A DNA stretch of 64,000 bases. It comes from Hyphomicrobiales bacterium. Its GTDB lineage: Bacteria > Pseudomonadota > Alphaproteobacteria > Rhizobiales > Aestuariivirgaceae. Under the pieces are notes generated by a model. It saw only the letters and a program-made list of their open reading frames with translations. It had not been told where the DNA came from and ran no database searches. Positions within the stretch are counted from its first letter, which is position 1. Every line of letters starts with the position of its first letter. The position numbers and the translations under genes are program-made. Below, one piece after another: positions 54,464-64,000 of the stretch. The stretch is from NCBI GenBank assembly GCA_016185245.1, contig JACPNZ010000018.1:186001-250000 (forward strand), in the 5' to 3' direction.

Positions 54464-55339
54464 CTAGCGCGTCGGCACCGGCTTTTCGCCGCGATAGTCG
54501 TAGAAGCCGCGGTTGGACTTGCGGCCGAGCCAGCCGGCCTCGACATATTTGACCAGGAGCGGACAGGGCCGGTATTTGGAATCGGCAAGCCCATCATAGA
54601 GCACCTGCATCACCGACAGACAGGTATCGAGGCCGATGAAGTCGGCAAGTTCGAGCGGCCCCATGGGATGGCGCGCGCCCAACTTCATCGCCGTGTCGAT
54701 GGCTTCCACTCCGCCTACACCTTCATAGAGCGTATAGATCGCCTCGTTGATCATCGGCAGCAGAATGCGGTTGACGATGAAGGCGGGGAAATCCTCGGAG
54801 ACGGCGATGGTCTTGTGCAGGGTGGTGACGAATTCCTTCACCGCCGCGAAGGTCTGCTCTTCGGTGGCGATGCCGCGAATAAGCTCCACGAGCTCCATAA
54901 CCGGCACCGGGTTCATGAAGTGAATGCCCATGAAGCGTTCCGGCCGGTCGGTGGCCGAGGCAAGCCTGGTGATCGAGATCGACGAGGTGTTGGAGCCGAC
55001 AATGGCATCGGGCTTCAGATGCGGGCAGAGCGACTGGTAGATCTTGCGCTTGACCTGCTCGTCCTCAACCGCACTCTCGATCAGCAAATCGTAGTCGCCA
55101 AATCCGTCGAAGCTCGCCACCTTGCTGATGCGGGAGAGGGCGGCCTCGCGGTCGGCCTCGCTGAGCTTCCCCGATTTCACCCTTCGGGCAAGATTGCCGT
55201 TGATGGTCGCCAGCCCCGCCTCGATACGGTCCTTGCTGATGTCGTTCAAGCCAACCTGGAATCCGGCCTGGGCGCAGATCTGCGCAATGCCGGTTCCCAT
55301 CTGCCCGGCGCCGATGACGCCGACTTTCCTGATCTTCAT
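54464..55339 (-). CDS. hbd: 3-Hydroxybutyryl-CoA dehydrogenase
   Basis: NAD-dependent dehydrogenase of 291 residues interconverting acetoacetyl-CoA and 3-hydroxybutyryl-CoA. N-terminal G-A-G-Q-M-G-x-G-I-A, then S-N-T-S-S-I-x-I-T and H-F-M-N-P-V-P-V-M-x-L-V-E, with the catalytic His. Downstream of etfA on the same strand with 95 bp between; typical butanoate/fatty-acid neighbourhood. Confidence 0.95.
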   Translation of the reverse strand: MKIRKVGVIGAGQMGTGIAQICAQAGFQVGLNDISKDRIEAGLATINGNLARRVKSGKLSEADREAALSRISKVASFDGFGDYDLLIESAVEDEQVKRKIYQSLCPHLKPDAIVGSNTSSISITRLASATDRPERFMGIHFMNPVPVMELVELIRGIATEEQTFAAVKEFVTTLHKTIAVSEDFPAFIVNRILLPMINEAIYTLYEGVGGVEAIDTAMKLGARHPMGPLELADFIGLDTCLSVMQVLYDGLADSKYRPCPLLVKYVEAGWLGRKSNRGFYDYRGEKPVPTR

Positions 55340-55434
55340 ATTAGTCTAGTGTCCGCTTCATAAAGACAGCGGAGCCTATAACGCGCCCAAGCCGTGAGCA
55401 AGTGTATTTCGCATGTGCAGCAAAAGGGTAAGGG

Positions 55435-56376
55435 CTATTTCCCCAGCTTGGCCAGTTCCGCATCAAGCTCCGGCACCGCCTGGAACAGGTCGGCGACCAG
55501 GCCGAAGTCGGCCACCTGGAAGATCGGCGCCTCTTCGTCCTTGTTGATGGCGACGATCACCTTCGAATCCTTCATGCCGGCGAGATGCTGGATGGCGCCG
55601 GAAATGCCGACCGCGATATAGAGGTCGGGGGCGACCACCTTGCCGGTCTGGCCCACCTGATAGTCGTTGGGCACATAGCCCGCATCGACGGCGGCGCGGG
55701 AGGCGCCGACCGCGGCGTTGAGCTTCCGTGCGACCGAATCGAGGATCTTGAAGTTTTCGCCGTTCTGCATGCCGCGGCCGCCCGAGACGATGACCTTGGC
55801 GGAGGTGAGCTCGGGACGGTCGGATTTCGACAGGTTCTCGCTCTTGTAGGCAGAAAGCCCCGGATCGGCGGCGGCGTTCACTGTCTCGATCGGCGCGTTG
55901 CCGGTTTCAGCGGTCGCGGCAAAGGAAGCGGTGCGCACCGTCACCACCTTCACCTTGTCGCTCGACTGCACCGTCTGCACCGCATTGCCGGCATAGATCA
56001 AGCGCACGAACGTGTCGGGCGAGACCACTTCGGAAATGTCGGAGACCTGCATCACGTCGAGAAGGGCAGCGACGCGCGGCATGTAGTTCTTGCCGTTGGT
56101 GGTGGCGGCGGCGACGATGTGGCCATAGGCCGGGACCAGCGAGACGATCAAAGCCGCCATGGGCTCTGCCAGGGGCCGTTCGAGCGTTACGCTTTCGACA
56201 TGCAATACCTTGGCGACGCCGGCAAGCTTGGCGGCCTGGGCGGCAGCGCCTTGCGCCTTGTTGCCGGCGACCAGCACATGAACCTCGCCGCCCATCTTCG
56301 CGGCGGCGGTCAAGGCCTTGTGGGTGGCATCCTTGAGGTGGGCGTTGTCGTGTTCGGCGATCAAAAGGACGGTCAT
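55435..56376 (-). CDS. etfA: Electron transfer flavoprotein subunit alpha
   Basis: FAD-binding subunit of ETF, which carries electrons from acyl-CoA dehydrogenases to the quinone pool. The 313 residues have the C-terminal FAD domain with G-G-R-G-M, G-A-S-R-A, Q-V-G-Q-T-G and G-I-S-G-A-I-Q-H. Starts 1 bp after the etfB stop, so coupled. Confidence 0.96.
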   Translation of the reverse strand: MTVLLIAEHDNAHLKDATHKALTAAAKMGGEVHVLVAGNKAQGAAAQAAKLAGVAKVLHVESVTLERPLAEPMAALIVSLVPAYGHIVAAATTNGKNYMPRVAALLDVMQVSDISEVVSPDTFVRLIYAGNAVQTVQSSDKVKVVTVRTASFAATAETGNAPIETVNAAADPGLSAYKSENLSKSDRPELTSAKVIVSGGRGMQNGENFKILDSVARKLNAAVGASRAAVDAGYVPNDYQVGQTGKVVAPDLYIAVGISGAIQHLAGMKDSKVIVAINKDEEAPIFQVADFGLVADLFQAVPELDAELAKLGK

Positions 56377-56377
56377 T

Positions 56378-57124
56378 TCAAATGGCTCCCGCTTCCTTGA
56401 GTTTGGCCACGAGTTCGGCCGGCGATTTCACTTTGACGCCGGCCAAGCGCTTGGGCGGCTCCTCGGTCTTGATGACCTTGAGGCGCGGGGCGACGTCGGC
56501 CCCGTAATCGGCCGGAGTCTTCTCGTCGAGCGGCTTCTTCTTGGCCTTCATGATGTTGGGCAGCGAAGCATAGCGCGGCTGGTTGAGGCGGAGATCGGTC
56601 GTGACGATCAGCGGCATCTTGACGGTCAGGGTCTGCAAGCCGCCATCGATCTCGCGGGTGATGGTGGCCCAGCCGTCGCCGGGTTCGAGCTTGGAACAGA
56701 AGCTCGCCTGGGCCCAGCCGAGAAGGGCCGCCAGCATCTGGCCGGTCTGGTTGCAATCGTCGTCGATCGCCTGCTTGCCGAGAATGACGATTGCCGGCTT
56801 TTCGGCCTCGACCACGCCTTTCAGAATCTTGGCGACACCGAGGGGCTCGACATAGGCATCATGCTTGACCAGGATGGCCCGGTCGGCGCCCATGGCAAGG
56901 GCGGTGCGCAGCGTCTCCTGGGCCTGGGCCGGTCCCACCGACACAGCCACCACCTCGCTCGCCTTGCCCTGTTCCTTGAGCCTGATCGCCTCCTCGACGC
57001 CGATCTCGTCGAAGGGGTTCATCGACATCTTGACATTGGCCAGCTCGACCCCCGAGCCGTCGGCCTTCACGCGGATCTTGACGTTGTAGTCGACGACCCG
57101 CTTCACAGCGACCAGGACCTTCAT
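56378..57124 (-). CDS. etfB: Electron transfer flavoprotein subunit beta
   Basis: AMP-binding ETF subunit of 248 residues. It begins [12 protein letters not shown] and has D-E-I-G-V-E-E-A and the ETF-beta signature toward the C terminus (T-T-D-L-R-L-N-x-P-R-Y). ATG at 57124 is preferred over an in-frame start at 57151. First gene of etfB-etfA-hbd. Confidence 0.95.
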   Translation of the reverse strand: MKVLVAVKRVVDYNVKIRVKADGSGVELANVKMSMNPFDEIGVEEAIRLKEQGKASEVVAVSVGPAQAQETLRTALAMGADRAILVKHDAYVEPLGVAKILKGVVEAEKPAIVILGKQAIDDDCNQTGQMLAALLGWAQASFCSKLEPGDGWATITREIDGGLQTLTVKMPLIVTTDLRLNQPRYASLPNIMKAKKKPLDEKTPADYGADVAPRLKVIKTEEPPKRLAGVKVKSPAELVAKLKEAGAI

Positions 57125-57232
57125 TTCTTCCCTCGATATGGCAGTGCACAAAATCGCGGCGGACCCTAGTGACCGGGACCCTCCAAGTCAATTCCATGAC
57201 CGGCAGGCCTGGGCCGAATGCGACGCGAGGTC

Positions 57233-57916
57233 TCAGTCGCCGATGCGGATCAACAGGCGCTGGCGGAGTGCCAGGGTGACCAGGGACCCGGTGACGAAGC
57301 CGCCGATATGGGCCCACAGCGCCACCTGCATGTCGGCCGCGGTGAAAAGAGTGAATACCTGGAGCAGGAACCAGCCGCCCAGCACCCATATGGCACCGAT
57401 CCTGAGCGGCAGGCGCATGAACAGCAGGATCCAGACGCGGGCTCGGGGGAACAAGACCGCATAGGCGCCGAGTACGCCCGACACCGCCCCCGAGGCGCCG
57501 ATCAGCGGATCGGCCGAGACCGGCGCCATCAGTACATGGGTGAGGGCTCCGGCAATGCCGCAGAACAGGTAGAAGAGCGCGAAGGCCCCATAACCATAGG
57601 CATCCTCGATATTGTCGGCGAAGACCCAGAGGAACAGCATGTTGCCGATCAGGTGCCACCAGCCGGCATGCAGGAACATATAGGTGACCAGCGTCAAGGG
57701 CCGGGGGATCGGCATCATCGCGTGCCAGGGGGTCGGGTTCCCAGTCAACTCGCCCGGCACCACGCCGTAGCCGGTGGCGATCGCGCCGATCACCCGGTCG
57801 GAAGTGAAGGCGCCGGTTGCCAGATAGACCGCGACATTGGCGAGGATGATGGCGATCGTCACATACTGGAAGCGGATCACCCGCAAGGGTGTGCCATCAT
57901 AGAGCGGCACGAACAT
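57233..57916 (-). CDS. Rhomboid-family intramembrane serine protease
   Basis: Membrane protease of 227 residues with six hydrophobic helices. The catalytic pair is Ser in G-A-S-G-A-V-S-G and His in A-H-I-G-G; the first-loop W-W-H-L-I-G-N-M motif with the oxyanion Asn is present. The start overlaps the adenosyltransferase stop by one base. Confidence 0.92.
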   Translation of the reverse strand: MFVPLYDGTPLRVIRFQYVTIAIILANVAVYLATGAFTSDRVIGAIATGYGVVPGELTGNPTPWHAMMPIPRPLTLVTYMFLHAGWWHLIGNMLFLWVFADNIEDAYGYGAFALFYLFCGIAGALTHVLMAPVSADPLIGASGAVSGVLGAYAVLFPRARVWILLFMRLPLRIGAIWVLGGWFLLQVFTLFTAADMQVALWAHIGGFVTGSLVTLALRQRLLIRIGD

Positions 57917-58500
57917 CAGCGGGTCTGGCCCGGCACCCAGAGCACATCGCCCTGCGACTTTGCGTTGGCCCAGCGGCTGGCGACGAACAGGAAATCGGAA
58001 AGGCGGTTGATATAGGCGATGGCGTTGTCGTTGACCTTTTCGCCCTCTTCCGCCGCCAGCTCGACGATCAGGCGCTCGGCCCGGCGGCAGACGGTGCGGG
58101 CGAGATGCAGGTGAGCCGCCGCCGGATCGCCGCCGGGCAGCACGAAGGAGCGCAGCGGTGCGAGATCGGCATTCAGCATGTCGATTTCCGCCTCAAGGCG
58201 CCCGGCCTGGTGCGGCAGGATGCGCAAGGGTTCGAAATCGGGCTTTTGGCTTCCCTCCGGCACGCACAGATCGGCGCCGAGATCGAACAGCTCGTTCTGG
58301 ATGCGGGCCAGCATGGTGTCGAGGGCGGCGAATTCGGCGGTCCTGGTGTAGAGGCGGACGACGCCGATCGCCGCATTGGTTTCATCGACGGTGCCATAGG
58401 CGTGAATGCGCCGATGGGCCTTGGAGACGCGGATGCCGGTGCCGAGCGAGGTCTCGCCGGTATCGCCGGTGCGGGTGTAGATGCGGTTGAGGACGACCAT
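57916..58500 (-). CDS. pduO: Cob(I)alamin adenosyltransferase, PduO type
   Basis: Transfers adenosyl from ATP to cobalamin. The 194-residue protein has the N-terminal T-R-T-G-D-x-G-x-T-S-L ATP loop, V-D-E-x-N-A-x-I-G, D-L-G-A-D-L and a C-terminal R-x-x-x-x-R-R-A-E-R-L, all PduO-type. It follows the ABC permease by 35 bp and is coupled to the rhomboid gene. Confidence 0.93.
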   Translation of the reverse strand: MVVLNRIYTRTGDTGETSLGTGIRVSKAHRRIHAYGTVDETNAAIGVVRLYTRTAEFAALDTMLARIQNELFDLGADLCVPEGSQKPDFEPLRILPHQAGRLEAEIDMLNADLAPLRSFVLPGGDPAAAHLHLARTVCRRAERLIVELAAEEGEKVNDNAIAYINRLSDFLFVASRWANAKSQGDVLWVPGQTR

Positions 58501-58535
58501 GCTTTCTTGTCCGCCGGGGTGCCCGAAGTGTCAAG

Positions 58536-61052
58536 CTACTCGTCGCGCAGGTATCGGGCGGGCCTCGCCGAAAGGGCACTCCAGGTGGTGGCAAGCCCTG
58601 CAACGATCGCCAGGGCCATGGCGATCGCCGCCGTCAGCGCCGCGGTTGCGAGATCGAAGCTCCACGGCATTTCGAGGATGAAGCGGGCGAGGAACCACGA
58701 GGCGAGCGAGCCCACCAGCAGGCCGAAAATCGCCGCCGCCGCCCCGAGGCAGGAATATTCGATGACGAAGGCGCCGATCAATTGGCCGCGCGTGGCGCCA
58801 TAGGTCTTGAGCACCACGGCTTCGTAAAGCCTTTCCGACAGGCCGGCGGCGAGGGCCCCCGCCAGCACCAGCACGCCGGTCATGAGCGTCATGACATTGG
58901 CGCCGCGGATGGCGGTCAGCATCTTCGCCAGAAGATCGGCGACAAGCCCGATGGCATCCTTGACCCTGACCGCCGTTACGCCCGGAAAGCGCCGCGCCAT
59001 GTCGTTCACCAGTTTCGCCTCGTCGCCGCCCGCCATGGTCACGGTGACGATATTGGCATGCGGCGCCGCGGCGAGTGTCGCCGGCGTGAACACCATGAGG
59101 AAATTGATGCCGAGGCTCCGCCAGTTCACCTCGCGAAAACTGGCGACCGTCGCCGTCACCTCGCGGCCCAGCACGTTGACGGTGATTGGGTCGCCGACGG
59201 CGAGGCCCAGCCCCCTGGCGACATCGCCGACGAGCGAGACGAGCGGTGGGCCCTCATAATCCTTCGGCCACCACTTGCCAGCGCTGAGGCGCGAGCCGGC
59301 GGGCAGTTCTTGCGAATAGGTGAGGCCGCGATCACCGCGGAGCGCCCAGGCCGAATCGGGAGACGCCTCGACCTTCTCGGCCGGCACATCCTTCACCTTG
59401 ACGATGCGACCTCTCATCATCGGCGCCGAACTCACTTCGGTCACGCCGGGCTCGGCCTTCACCGCCGCCATGAAGCTGTCGAGTTCGGCTGCCTTCACGT
59501 CGAGAAAGAAGAAGGCGGGTGCCCGGTCGGGGATACCGGAGCGTAGTTCGGCGGAAAGCGTGCGGTCGGTGAGCGCCAAGGTCACGAACAGGCTGAGGCC
59601 CAGGCCCAGCGCCAGGATGACCGAGGCGGCGGCACTCCCCGGGCGATGCACATTGGCGATGGCATGGCGCCAGATGGCCGAGCGTGGCGGCGGCAGGCGG
59701 CGGGCGGCCACTACGATCAACCGCGCAAGACCGATCAGCACGACGAAGGCGACGATTAATCCGGCGAGGAACCAGCCGGTGATGCGCGGCTCGCTGAGGC
59801 TTGCGAGCGCCACACCGGCAATGCCGGCAAAACTCGCGGCGATGGCGAGGAGGTCGGTCCAGGCCGGGCGCCCGGAGTGCGGCAAGGTCCGGTGGCGGAA
59901 CAGGCCCGCGGCCGAAGCCCGTCTGGTGCGCGACAGGGGCCAGACGGCAAAGGCGATGGTGGCAAGGAAACCCAGCACCCCGGCGACGACCAGTGGCACC
60001 GCTTCGATCGCCGCACTCACCGGCAGGGGAAGTATCCCGCCGAGAAGGCGTGCGGCGAGGGTCGGGGCTGCAGCCCCTGCGGCGAGGCCGATGGCGATGG
60101 CGAGCACGCCGACCAGCAGGATTTCGGTCAAATAGATGCCGAAGACATCGCGATTGACGGCGCCGAGGCATTTGAGCGTGGCAATGGACGAGGTGCGCCG
60201 GCCAACGAAGGCGGTGACCGCATTGGCAATGCCGGTGCCGCCGACGATCAGCGCCGCCAGCCCTACGAGCGTCATGAACGAGCCGATCCGCTGGATGAAA
60301 CGGTCGATGCCGGGGGCGGCGTTGTTACGCGTATGGGTCTGCCAGCCGGCGGCGGGAAAACGCTTGTCGGCCTCGGTCAAGGTGGCGCGGAGCTCGGCCA
60401 GGGTTGCACCCTTCGGCAGCTTCAGCCGGTAGTGCCAGGTGATCAGGCTTCCCGGCTGGATGAGGCCGGTGGCGGCAAGTGCCGTGCGGCTCATCAAGAG
60501 GCGCGGCCCGAGGAAGAACCCGTCGGAAACGCGATCCGGTTCCTGGGCAATGGTGCCGGCGAGCACAATATCGGCGCCGCCGATCTTCACATGATCTCCC
60601 GGCTTCAGGCCGAGACGGGCGAAGAGCAGCGGATCGGCGACGGCGCCCCAGGCGCTGCCCCGTGGCGCAATCGCCGCGCGGAAATCGCCGCCGCCTTCGA
60701 GCGCGAGAGAGCCATAGAGCGGATAGGCCTGATCGACGGCCTTGGCTTCGACGAGGGTTGCCGCGCCATTGGACTGGGCCATGGCGCGGAGCGTGGCGGT
60801 CACACCCACCTCGCCCTTGCGGTTGAGCCAGGCAAGCTCGTCGGCACTCGCCTCACGATGGATCAGGGAGAATTCGATATCGCCGCCCAAGAGCGGCTGG
60901 CCCTGCTCGGTCAAGCCCCGGTCGATGGCTGCGGCAAGGGAACCCACCACCGCGATCGCCGCCGTGCCCAAGGCGAGACAGGCGAGAAAAATCCAGAAGC
61001 CCTGCAATCCCGAACGCAGATCGCGGAGCGCGAAGCGTAACCACAGCCTCAT
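58536..61052 (-). CDS. FtsX-like ABC transporter permease (YbbP type)
   Basis: Large permease of 838 residues. One N-terminal membrane segment, a periplasmic domain, three membrane segments near residues 260-370, a second four-segment FtsX module at the C terminus and a second periplasmic domain between them: the YbbP/DUF214-type layout. With the ATPase upstream (overlap ATGA) it forms an exporter of unknown, perhaps lipophilic, substrate. The divergent tesA is the usual neighbour of this exporter. Confidence 0.92.
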   Translation of the reverse strand: MRLWLRFALRDLRSGLQGFWIFLACLALGTAAIAVVGSLAAAIDRGLTEQGQPLLGGDIEFSLIHREASADELAWLNRKGEVGVTATLRAMAQSNGAATLVEAKAVDQAYPLYGSLALEGGGDFRAAIAPRGSAWGAVADPLLFARLGLKPGDHVKIGGADIVLAGTIAQEPDRVSDGFFLGPRLLMSRTALAATGLIQPGSLITWHYRLKLPKGATLAELRATLTEADKRFPAAGWQTHTRNNAAPGIDRFIQRIGSFMTLVGLAALIVGGTGIANAVTAFVGRRTSSIATLKCLGAVNRDVFGIYLTEILLVGVLAIAIGLAAGAAAPTLAARLLGGILPLPVSAAIEAVPLVVAGVLGFLATIAFAVWPLSRTRRASAAGLFRHRTLPHSGRPAWTDLLAIAASFAGIAGVALASLSEPRITGWFLAGLIVAFVVLIGLARLIVVAARRLPPPRSAIWRHAIANVHRPGSAAASVILALGLGLSLFVTLALTDRTLSAELRSGIPDRAPAFFFLDVKAAELDSFMAAVKAEPGVTEVSSAPMMRGRIVKVKDVPAEKVEASPDSAWALRGDRGLTYSQELPAGSRLSAGKWWPKDYEGPPLVSLVGDVARGLGLAVGDPITVNVLGREVTATVASFREVNWRSLGINFLMVFTPATLAAAPHANIVTVTMAGGDEAKLVNDMARRFPGVTAVRVKDAIGLVADLLAKMLTAIRGANVMTLMTGVLVLAGALAAGLSERLYEAVVLKTYGATRGQLIGAFVIEYSCLGAAAAIFGLLVGSLASWFLARFILEMPWSFDLATAALTAAIAMALAIVAGLATTWSALSARPARYLRDE

Positions 61053-61732
61053 GGGGCGGCACCGGCTACGATGCGGCCGTCGCGCATTTCGGCCACCCGG
61101 TCGCAGCGCGAGGCCACAGCCCGGTCGTGGGTGACCAGCAGCAGGGTGGCACCATGATGTTCGCGCAGATCGAACAGCAGGCGGATGATCTCGCCGCCGG
61201 TTTCCTGGTCGAGATTGCCGGTGGGCTCGTCGGCGAGAATGATGCGGGCGCCGGAGGCAAGGGCGCGGGCGATCGCCACGCGCTGCTGCTCGCCACCCGA
61301 CAATTGCCCGGGATAGTGGCTGAGGCGGTGGCCGAGGCCGACACGGGCGAGTTCGTCACGGGCCCGCTCCGCCGCATCCGTCACCCCCCGGAACTCGAGC
61401 GGCACGGCGACGTTCTCCAGGGCCGTCAAAGTGGGAATGAGATGGAAGGACTGGAACACGATGCCGACATGGTCGCGGCGGAAGCGGGCGAGCGCATCCT
61501 CGCCCAGACCGTTGAGCGAGGCACCGGCCACCGTGATGTTGCCGCCGTTCACCGCCTCCAGTCCGGCGATCACCATGAGCAGCGAGGTCTTGCCGGAGCC
61601 CGAAGGCCCGACCAGCCCCACGGCCTCGCCGGTGGCCACCGCGAAATCGATGCCGCGCAGGATTTCGACCCGTCCGGCCCGGCTGGGCAGAGTCAATGTG
61701 ACATTGGCAAGGCTGATGGCGGGTGCGTTCAT
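61049..61732 (-). CDS. ABC transporter ATPase (YbbA type)
   Basis: ATPase of 227 residues of the LolD/YbbA class, partner of the FtsX-like permease. Walker [10 protein letters not shown], signature L-S-G-G-E-Q-Q-R, Walker [13 protein letters not shown] and the H-loop T-H-D are all intact. Overlaps the permease gene by 4 bp. Divergent from tesA across 82 bp. Confidence 0.94.
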   Translation of the reverse strand: MNAPAISLANVTLTLPSRAGRVEILRGIDFAVATGEAVGLVGPSGSGKTSLLMVIAGLEAVNGGNITVAGASLNGLGEDALARFRRDHVGIVFQSFHLIPTLTALENVAVPLEFRGVTDAAERARDELARVGLGHRLSHYPGQLSGGEQQRVAIARALASGARIILADEPTGNLDQETGGEIIRLLFDLREHHGATLLLVTHDRAVASRCDRVAEMRDGRIVAGAAP

Positions 61733-61814
61733 CGGCGCAACATGGGTGGCGATCGGTGATTTGTCGAGTTACCGATGCTTGCCGGGGCGCCAAGTGTCTC
61801 CTACCTTCCCGGCC

Positions 61815-62441
61815 ATGGTACGATTGCTGGTGGCCGTTCTTGCCCTGATCGCCGGAGGAGCGCTGCCGGTTGCCGCGGCACCGGTGACTATCCTGGCTTT
61901 CGGCGACAGCCTGACGGCGGGCTATGGGCTTGCCCCTTCGGAGGCCTTCCCGGCACGGCTCGAGGCGGCGCTCAGGGCCAAAGGCCACGACGTCACAGTG
62001 GTCAACGGCGGGGTTTCCGGCGACACGGCGGCCGACGGGCTTGCCCGGCTCGACTGGGCTCTCGACGGCAGCGTTTCGGCGGTCGTCGTCGAGCTCGGCG
62101 CCAACGACGCGCTCCGCGGTCTGCCGCCGGCCCAGGTGGAAGCGGCGCTGGATCGGATTCTGGCGAAACTCGCGGCCCGCCGGCTGCCGGTCCTGGTCGC
62201 CGGCATGGCAGCGCCGCGCAACCTTGGTGCCGACTATGGCGCCGCCTTCGATCCCATCTACCGGAAGCTGGCGGAGAAGCACGGGGCGCTGCTCTATCCC
62301 TTCTTCCTCGACGGCGTTGCCGCCGATCCCGCCCTCAACCAGGAGGATGGAATCCATCCCAATGCCCGGGGGGTCGACGTGGTGGTTGCCCGCATATTGC
62401 CCAGCGTCGAGGCCCTGCTCGCCCGGGCTGCCGCAAAATAG
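61815..62441 (+). CDS. tesA: SGNH-family arylesterase / lysophospholipase TesA
   Basis: Periplasmic SGNH hydrolase of 208 residues with an N-terminal signal peptide (cleavage near V-A-A-A-P). Block I is F-G-D-S-L-T-A-G-Y-G with the catalytic Ser, block III G-A-N-D and block V D-G-I-H-P-N with the Asp-His pair. The upstream frame to 61431 lies antisense to the ABC ATPase and is not coding. Confidence 0.93.
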   Translation: MVRLLVAVLALIAGGALPVAAAPVTILAFGDSLTAGYGLAPSEAFPARLEAALRAKGHDVTVVNGGVSGDTAADGLARLDWALDGSVSAVVVELGANDALRGLPPAQVEAALDRILAKLAARRLPVLVAGMAAPRNLGADYGAAFDPIYRKLAEKHGALLYPFFLDGVAADPALNQEDGIHPNARGVDVVVARILPSVEALLARAAAK

Positions 62442-62521
62442 CCCTTGGCACCGGCTCGAATCAGGTTAGCCTATTGTTTACGCGTTCCGAGCAATCCTTA
62501 ATCCAACCGAGGAGGCCCGCC

Positions 62522-63064
62522 ATGCCGCGACTGTTCACCGGAGTTGAAATTCCTTCCGACGTGGCTTTCGACCTCGAACTGATGAAGGGGGGCATAGCGG
62601 GCGCGCGCTGGATAGATCGGGACTCCTTCCACCTCACCCTGCGCTTCATCGGCGATATCGACGAGCCCCTGGCCCGCGAGATCGCCTATGAGCTCGATGG
62701 TGTCGAGGCCAGGCCGTTCTCGCTCAGGCTCAAGGGTGTGGGCGTGTTCGGCGGCAACAAGCCCCACACCCTCTTTGCGGGGGTGGAGGAAAGTGCCGAT
62801 CTCCGCCGCTTGCAGTCGATCCACGAGCGCATCTGCCAGGTTCTCGGCCTCGACGCGGACCCACGCAAATTCACCCCCCACGTGACCCTGGCGCGGCTCA
62901 AGGAGGCCGACCACGGGGTGGTCCACCGCTATATCGCCGATCACAGCCTCTATAAGAGCCAGGTCTTCGAAGTGGACCGCTTCGTGCTCTTCTCCTCCCG
63001 GCCCAGCCGGGGCGGCGGCCCCTATGCGGTCGAAGAATCCTACCAACTGCAGGCCGGCGCATGA
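62522..63064 (+). CDS. thpR: RNA 2',3'-cyclic phosphodiesterase (2H family)
   Basis: Protein of 180 residues with the two H-x-T-x motifs H-L-T-L and H-V-T-L of the 2H phosphoesterases; also called LigT/ThpR. The start at 62522 follows GAGGAGG-like sequence. It overlaps the pterin dehydratase by 4 bp (ATGA). Confidence 0.93.
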   Translation: MPRLFTGVEIPSDVAFDLELMKGGIAGARWIDRDSFHLTLRFIGDIDEPLAREIAYELDGVEARPFSLRLKGVGVFGGNKPHTLFAGVEESADLRRLQSIHERICQVLGLDADPRKFTPHVTLARLKEADHGVVHRYIADHSLYKSQVFEVDRFVLFSSRPSRGGGPYAVEESYQLQAGA

Positions 63065-63357
63065 CCGGCAAATCCCTGGTCGGGGTCGAACGGGCCAAGG
63101 CGCTGCACGAACTGCGCGGCTGGGGCGAGGCCAAGGGCCGCGACGCCATCACCAAGACCTTCCAGTTCAAGTCCTTTTCCCAGGCCTGGGGGTGGATGGG
63201 CCGGGTGGCGCTCTATGCCGAGAAGACCGATCACCATCCCGAATGGTTCAATGTCTACGGCCGGGTCGAAGTGACGCTCGCCACCCATTCGGCCGGAGGG
63301 GTCACCGAAAAAGATATCGCGCTCGCCCGCAAAATGGACGAATATGCCGGATACTGA
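63061..63357 (+). CDS. phhB: Pterin-4a-carbinolamine dehydratase
   Basis: Enzyme of 98 residues that recycles the pterin cofactor of aromatic amino acid hydroxylases. The core D-H-H-P-E-W with two catalytic histidines and the final T-x-H-x-x-G-G-x-T segment are family signatures. Coupled to thpR; no hydroxylase gene is in the window. Confidence 0.94.
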   Translation: MTGKSLVGVERAKALHELRGWGEAKGRDAITKTFQFKSFSQAWGWMGRVALYAEKTDHHPEWFNVYGRVEVTLATHSAGGVTEKDIALARKMDEYAGY

Positions 63358-63400
63358 TAGGAATGGCGGGAATCGGCATTAAGGTCTTAAACGCCTGTAA

Positions 63401-63430
63401 CTTGAAGCTTGTGGCGGGACGTCCCATATG
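63401..63430 (+). promoter_or_regulatory. Heat-shock sigma factor (RpoH)-type promoter
   Basis: CTTGAAG at 63401-63407, a 15-bp spacer and CCCATATG at 63423-63430 match the RpoH consensus CTTGAA-N(11-16)-CCCATNT almost perfectly. The inferred transcription start is about 25 bases before the Bax-inhibitor-1 ATG at 63462. The strongest promoter-like match I found in the window. Confidence 0.72.
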
Positions 63431-63461
63431 AGGTTCCGCAGACTTTCCCGGAGGGAGTAAA

Positions 63462-64000
63462 ATGGCTGAAGTCAAGTATCAACCGCAGACCCAGACAAGC
63501 GCCCAGGTCGCCATCGACCAGGGGCTTCGGGCCTATATGCTGAGGGTCTACAACTACATGGCGGCCGGTCTCGCCATTACCGGCGTCACCGCCGTCGGCA
63601 CCTATCTGGCCGCCGTCGACACATCAAGCGGCACGACGCAGCTTACCGCCTTCGGCCAGGCCCTGTTCACCGGCCCGCTGATGTGGGTGCTGCTGCTTGG
63701 AACGCTGGGGCTCGTGTTCTTCCTGTCTTTCCGCATCAACAGCATGAGCGTCTCGGCCGCCCAGACGACCTTCTGGATCTACGCCGCCCTGGTGGGCGTC
63801 ACCTTCGCTTCCCTCGGGCTGGTCTATACCCAGGGCAGCATCGCCCGGGTGTTCCTGATCACGGCGGGAACCTTCGGCGCCATGAGCCTCTACGGCTATA
63901 CCACCAAGCGCGATCTCACCGGCATGGGCTCGTTCCTGTTCATGGGGTTGATCGGCATCATCATCGCCTCGCTGGTCAACATTTTCTTTCAAAGCTCGGC
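63462..64000 (+). CDS. Bax inhibitor-1 / YccA family membrane protein (partial)
   Basis: Integral membrane protein cut by the right edge after 179 residues; the full protein is expected at about 235-245. Five or so hydrophobic segments are visible, with a cytoplasmic N-terminal tail. Family members such as YccA modulate the FtsH protease, which fits the heat-shock-type promoter upstream. The ATG follows GGAGGGAG. Confidence 0.88.
   Translation, partial: MAEVKYQPQTQTSAQVAIDQGLRAYMLRVYNYMAAGLAITGVTAVGTYLAAVDTSSGTTQLTAFGQALFTGPLMWVLLLGTLGLVFFLSFRINSMSVSAAQTTFWIYAALVGVTFASLGLVYTQGSIARVFLITAGTFGAMSLYGYTTKRDLTGMGSFLFMGLIGIIIASLVNIFFQSS

Overview
This 64 kb window is a stretch of GC-rich chromosome from an alphaproteobacterium, most likely of the order Hyphomicrobiales (Rhizobiales). 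The evidence is gene content and order: a fliM-fliN-fliG-flhB flagellar block, an iol gene set with an RpiR-type regulator and a GGAA-N6-TTCC operator, an argH / lptM-like / lysA / DUF4175 block facing tlpA, etfB-etfA-hbd, rsmB-heparinase-purH, and a rhizobial-type HNH endonuclease. I saw no transposase, integrase, phage gene or CRISPR array. The window cuts a CDS at its left edge and a Bax-inhibitor-1 family gene at its right edge.

Layout. 1-3.5 kb: flagellar switch and export genes (fliM, fliN, fliG, flhB), tightly packed on +. 3.5-7.7 kb: an agmatinase-family enzyme and an ectoine-hydrolase-like M24 enzyme on -, a divergent RpiR regulator and a voltage-gated potassium channel. 7.8-14.5 kb: myo-inositol catabolism, with an SDR and iolG on - and iolC (fused to a DUF2090 aldolase domain), iolD and iolB on +; iolE and a transporter are absent. 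14.5-21.4 kb: a six-gene overlapping operon on - of unknown substrate (xylulokinase-like FGGY kinase, sn-glycerol-1-phosphate dehydrogenase homologue, GpsA paralogue, second FGGY kinase, HAD-IIA phosphatase, class II aldolase). This is the best candidate for an undescribed pathway. 21.5-24.3 kb: two adjacent RTX proteins, a serralysin-type protease and a CAP-domain protein, with matching C-terminal secretion modules. 24.3-32.4 kb: cytosine deaminase, then a group-2 capsule export set on + (kpsS, kpsC, kpsM, kpsT with a long C-terminal extension, kpsE).

32.4-36.7 kb: a - strand group with an arsC/Spx-type pseudogene, a COG0523 metallochaperone, an EamA transporter, a D,D-carboxypeptidase and a DUF1194 protein. 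36.8-46.4 kb: tRNA-Leu(CAA) followed by housekeeping genes (arfB, yqaA-like, dsbB, HNH, DNA glycosylase, gluQ, DUF1674, htpX, rsmB, heparinase-like, purH). 46.4-54.4 kb: a lipoprotein, an orphan LivH-type permease that seems to use a CTG start, a DUF4175 protein, lysA, a 36-residue LptM-like lipoprotein, argH and tlpA. 54.4-64 kb: hbd-etfA-etfB, rhomboid protease, cobalamin adenosyltransferase, an ABC exporter of the YbbA/YbbP type divergent from arylesterase tesA, then thpR, phhB and a Bax-inhibitor-1 gene preceded by a heat-shock-type promoter.

Assignments come from reading motifs, lengths and gene order by eye; no database search was run. Several starts were moved downstream of the longest frame because of family length and Shine-Dalgarno placement, and these choices are stated per entry.
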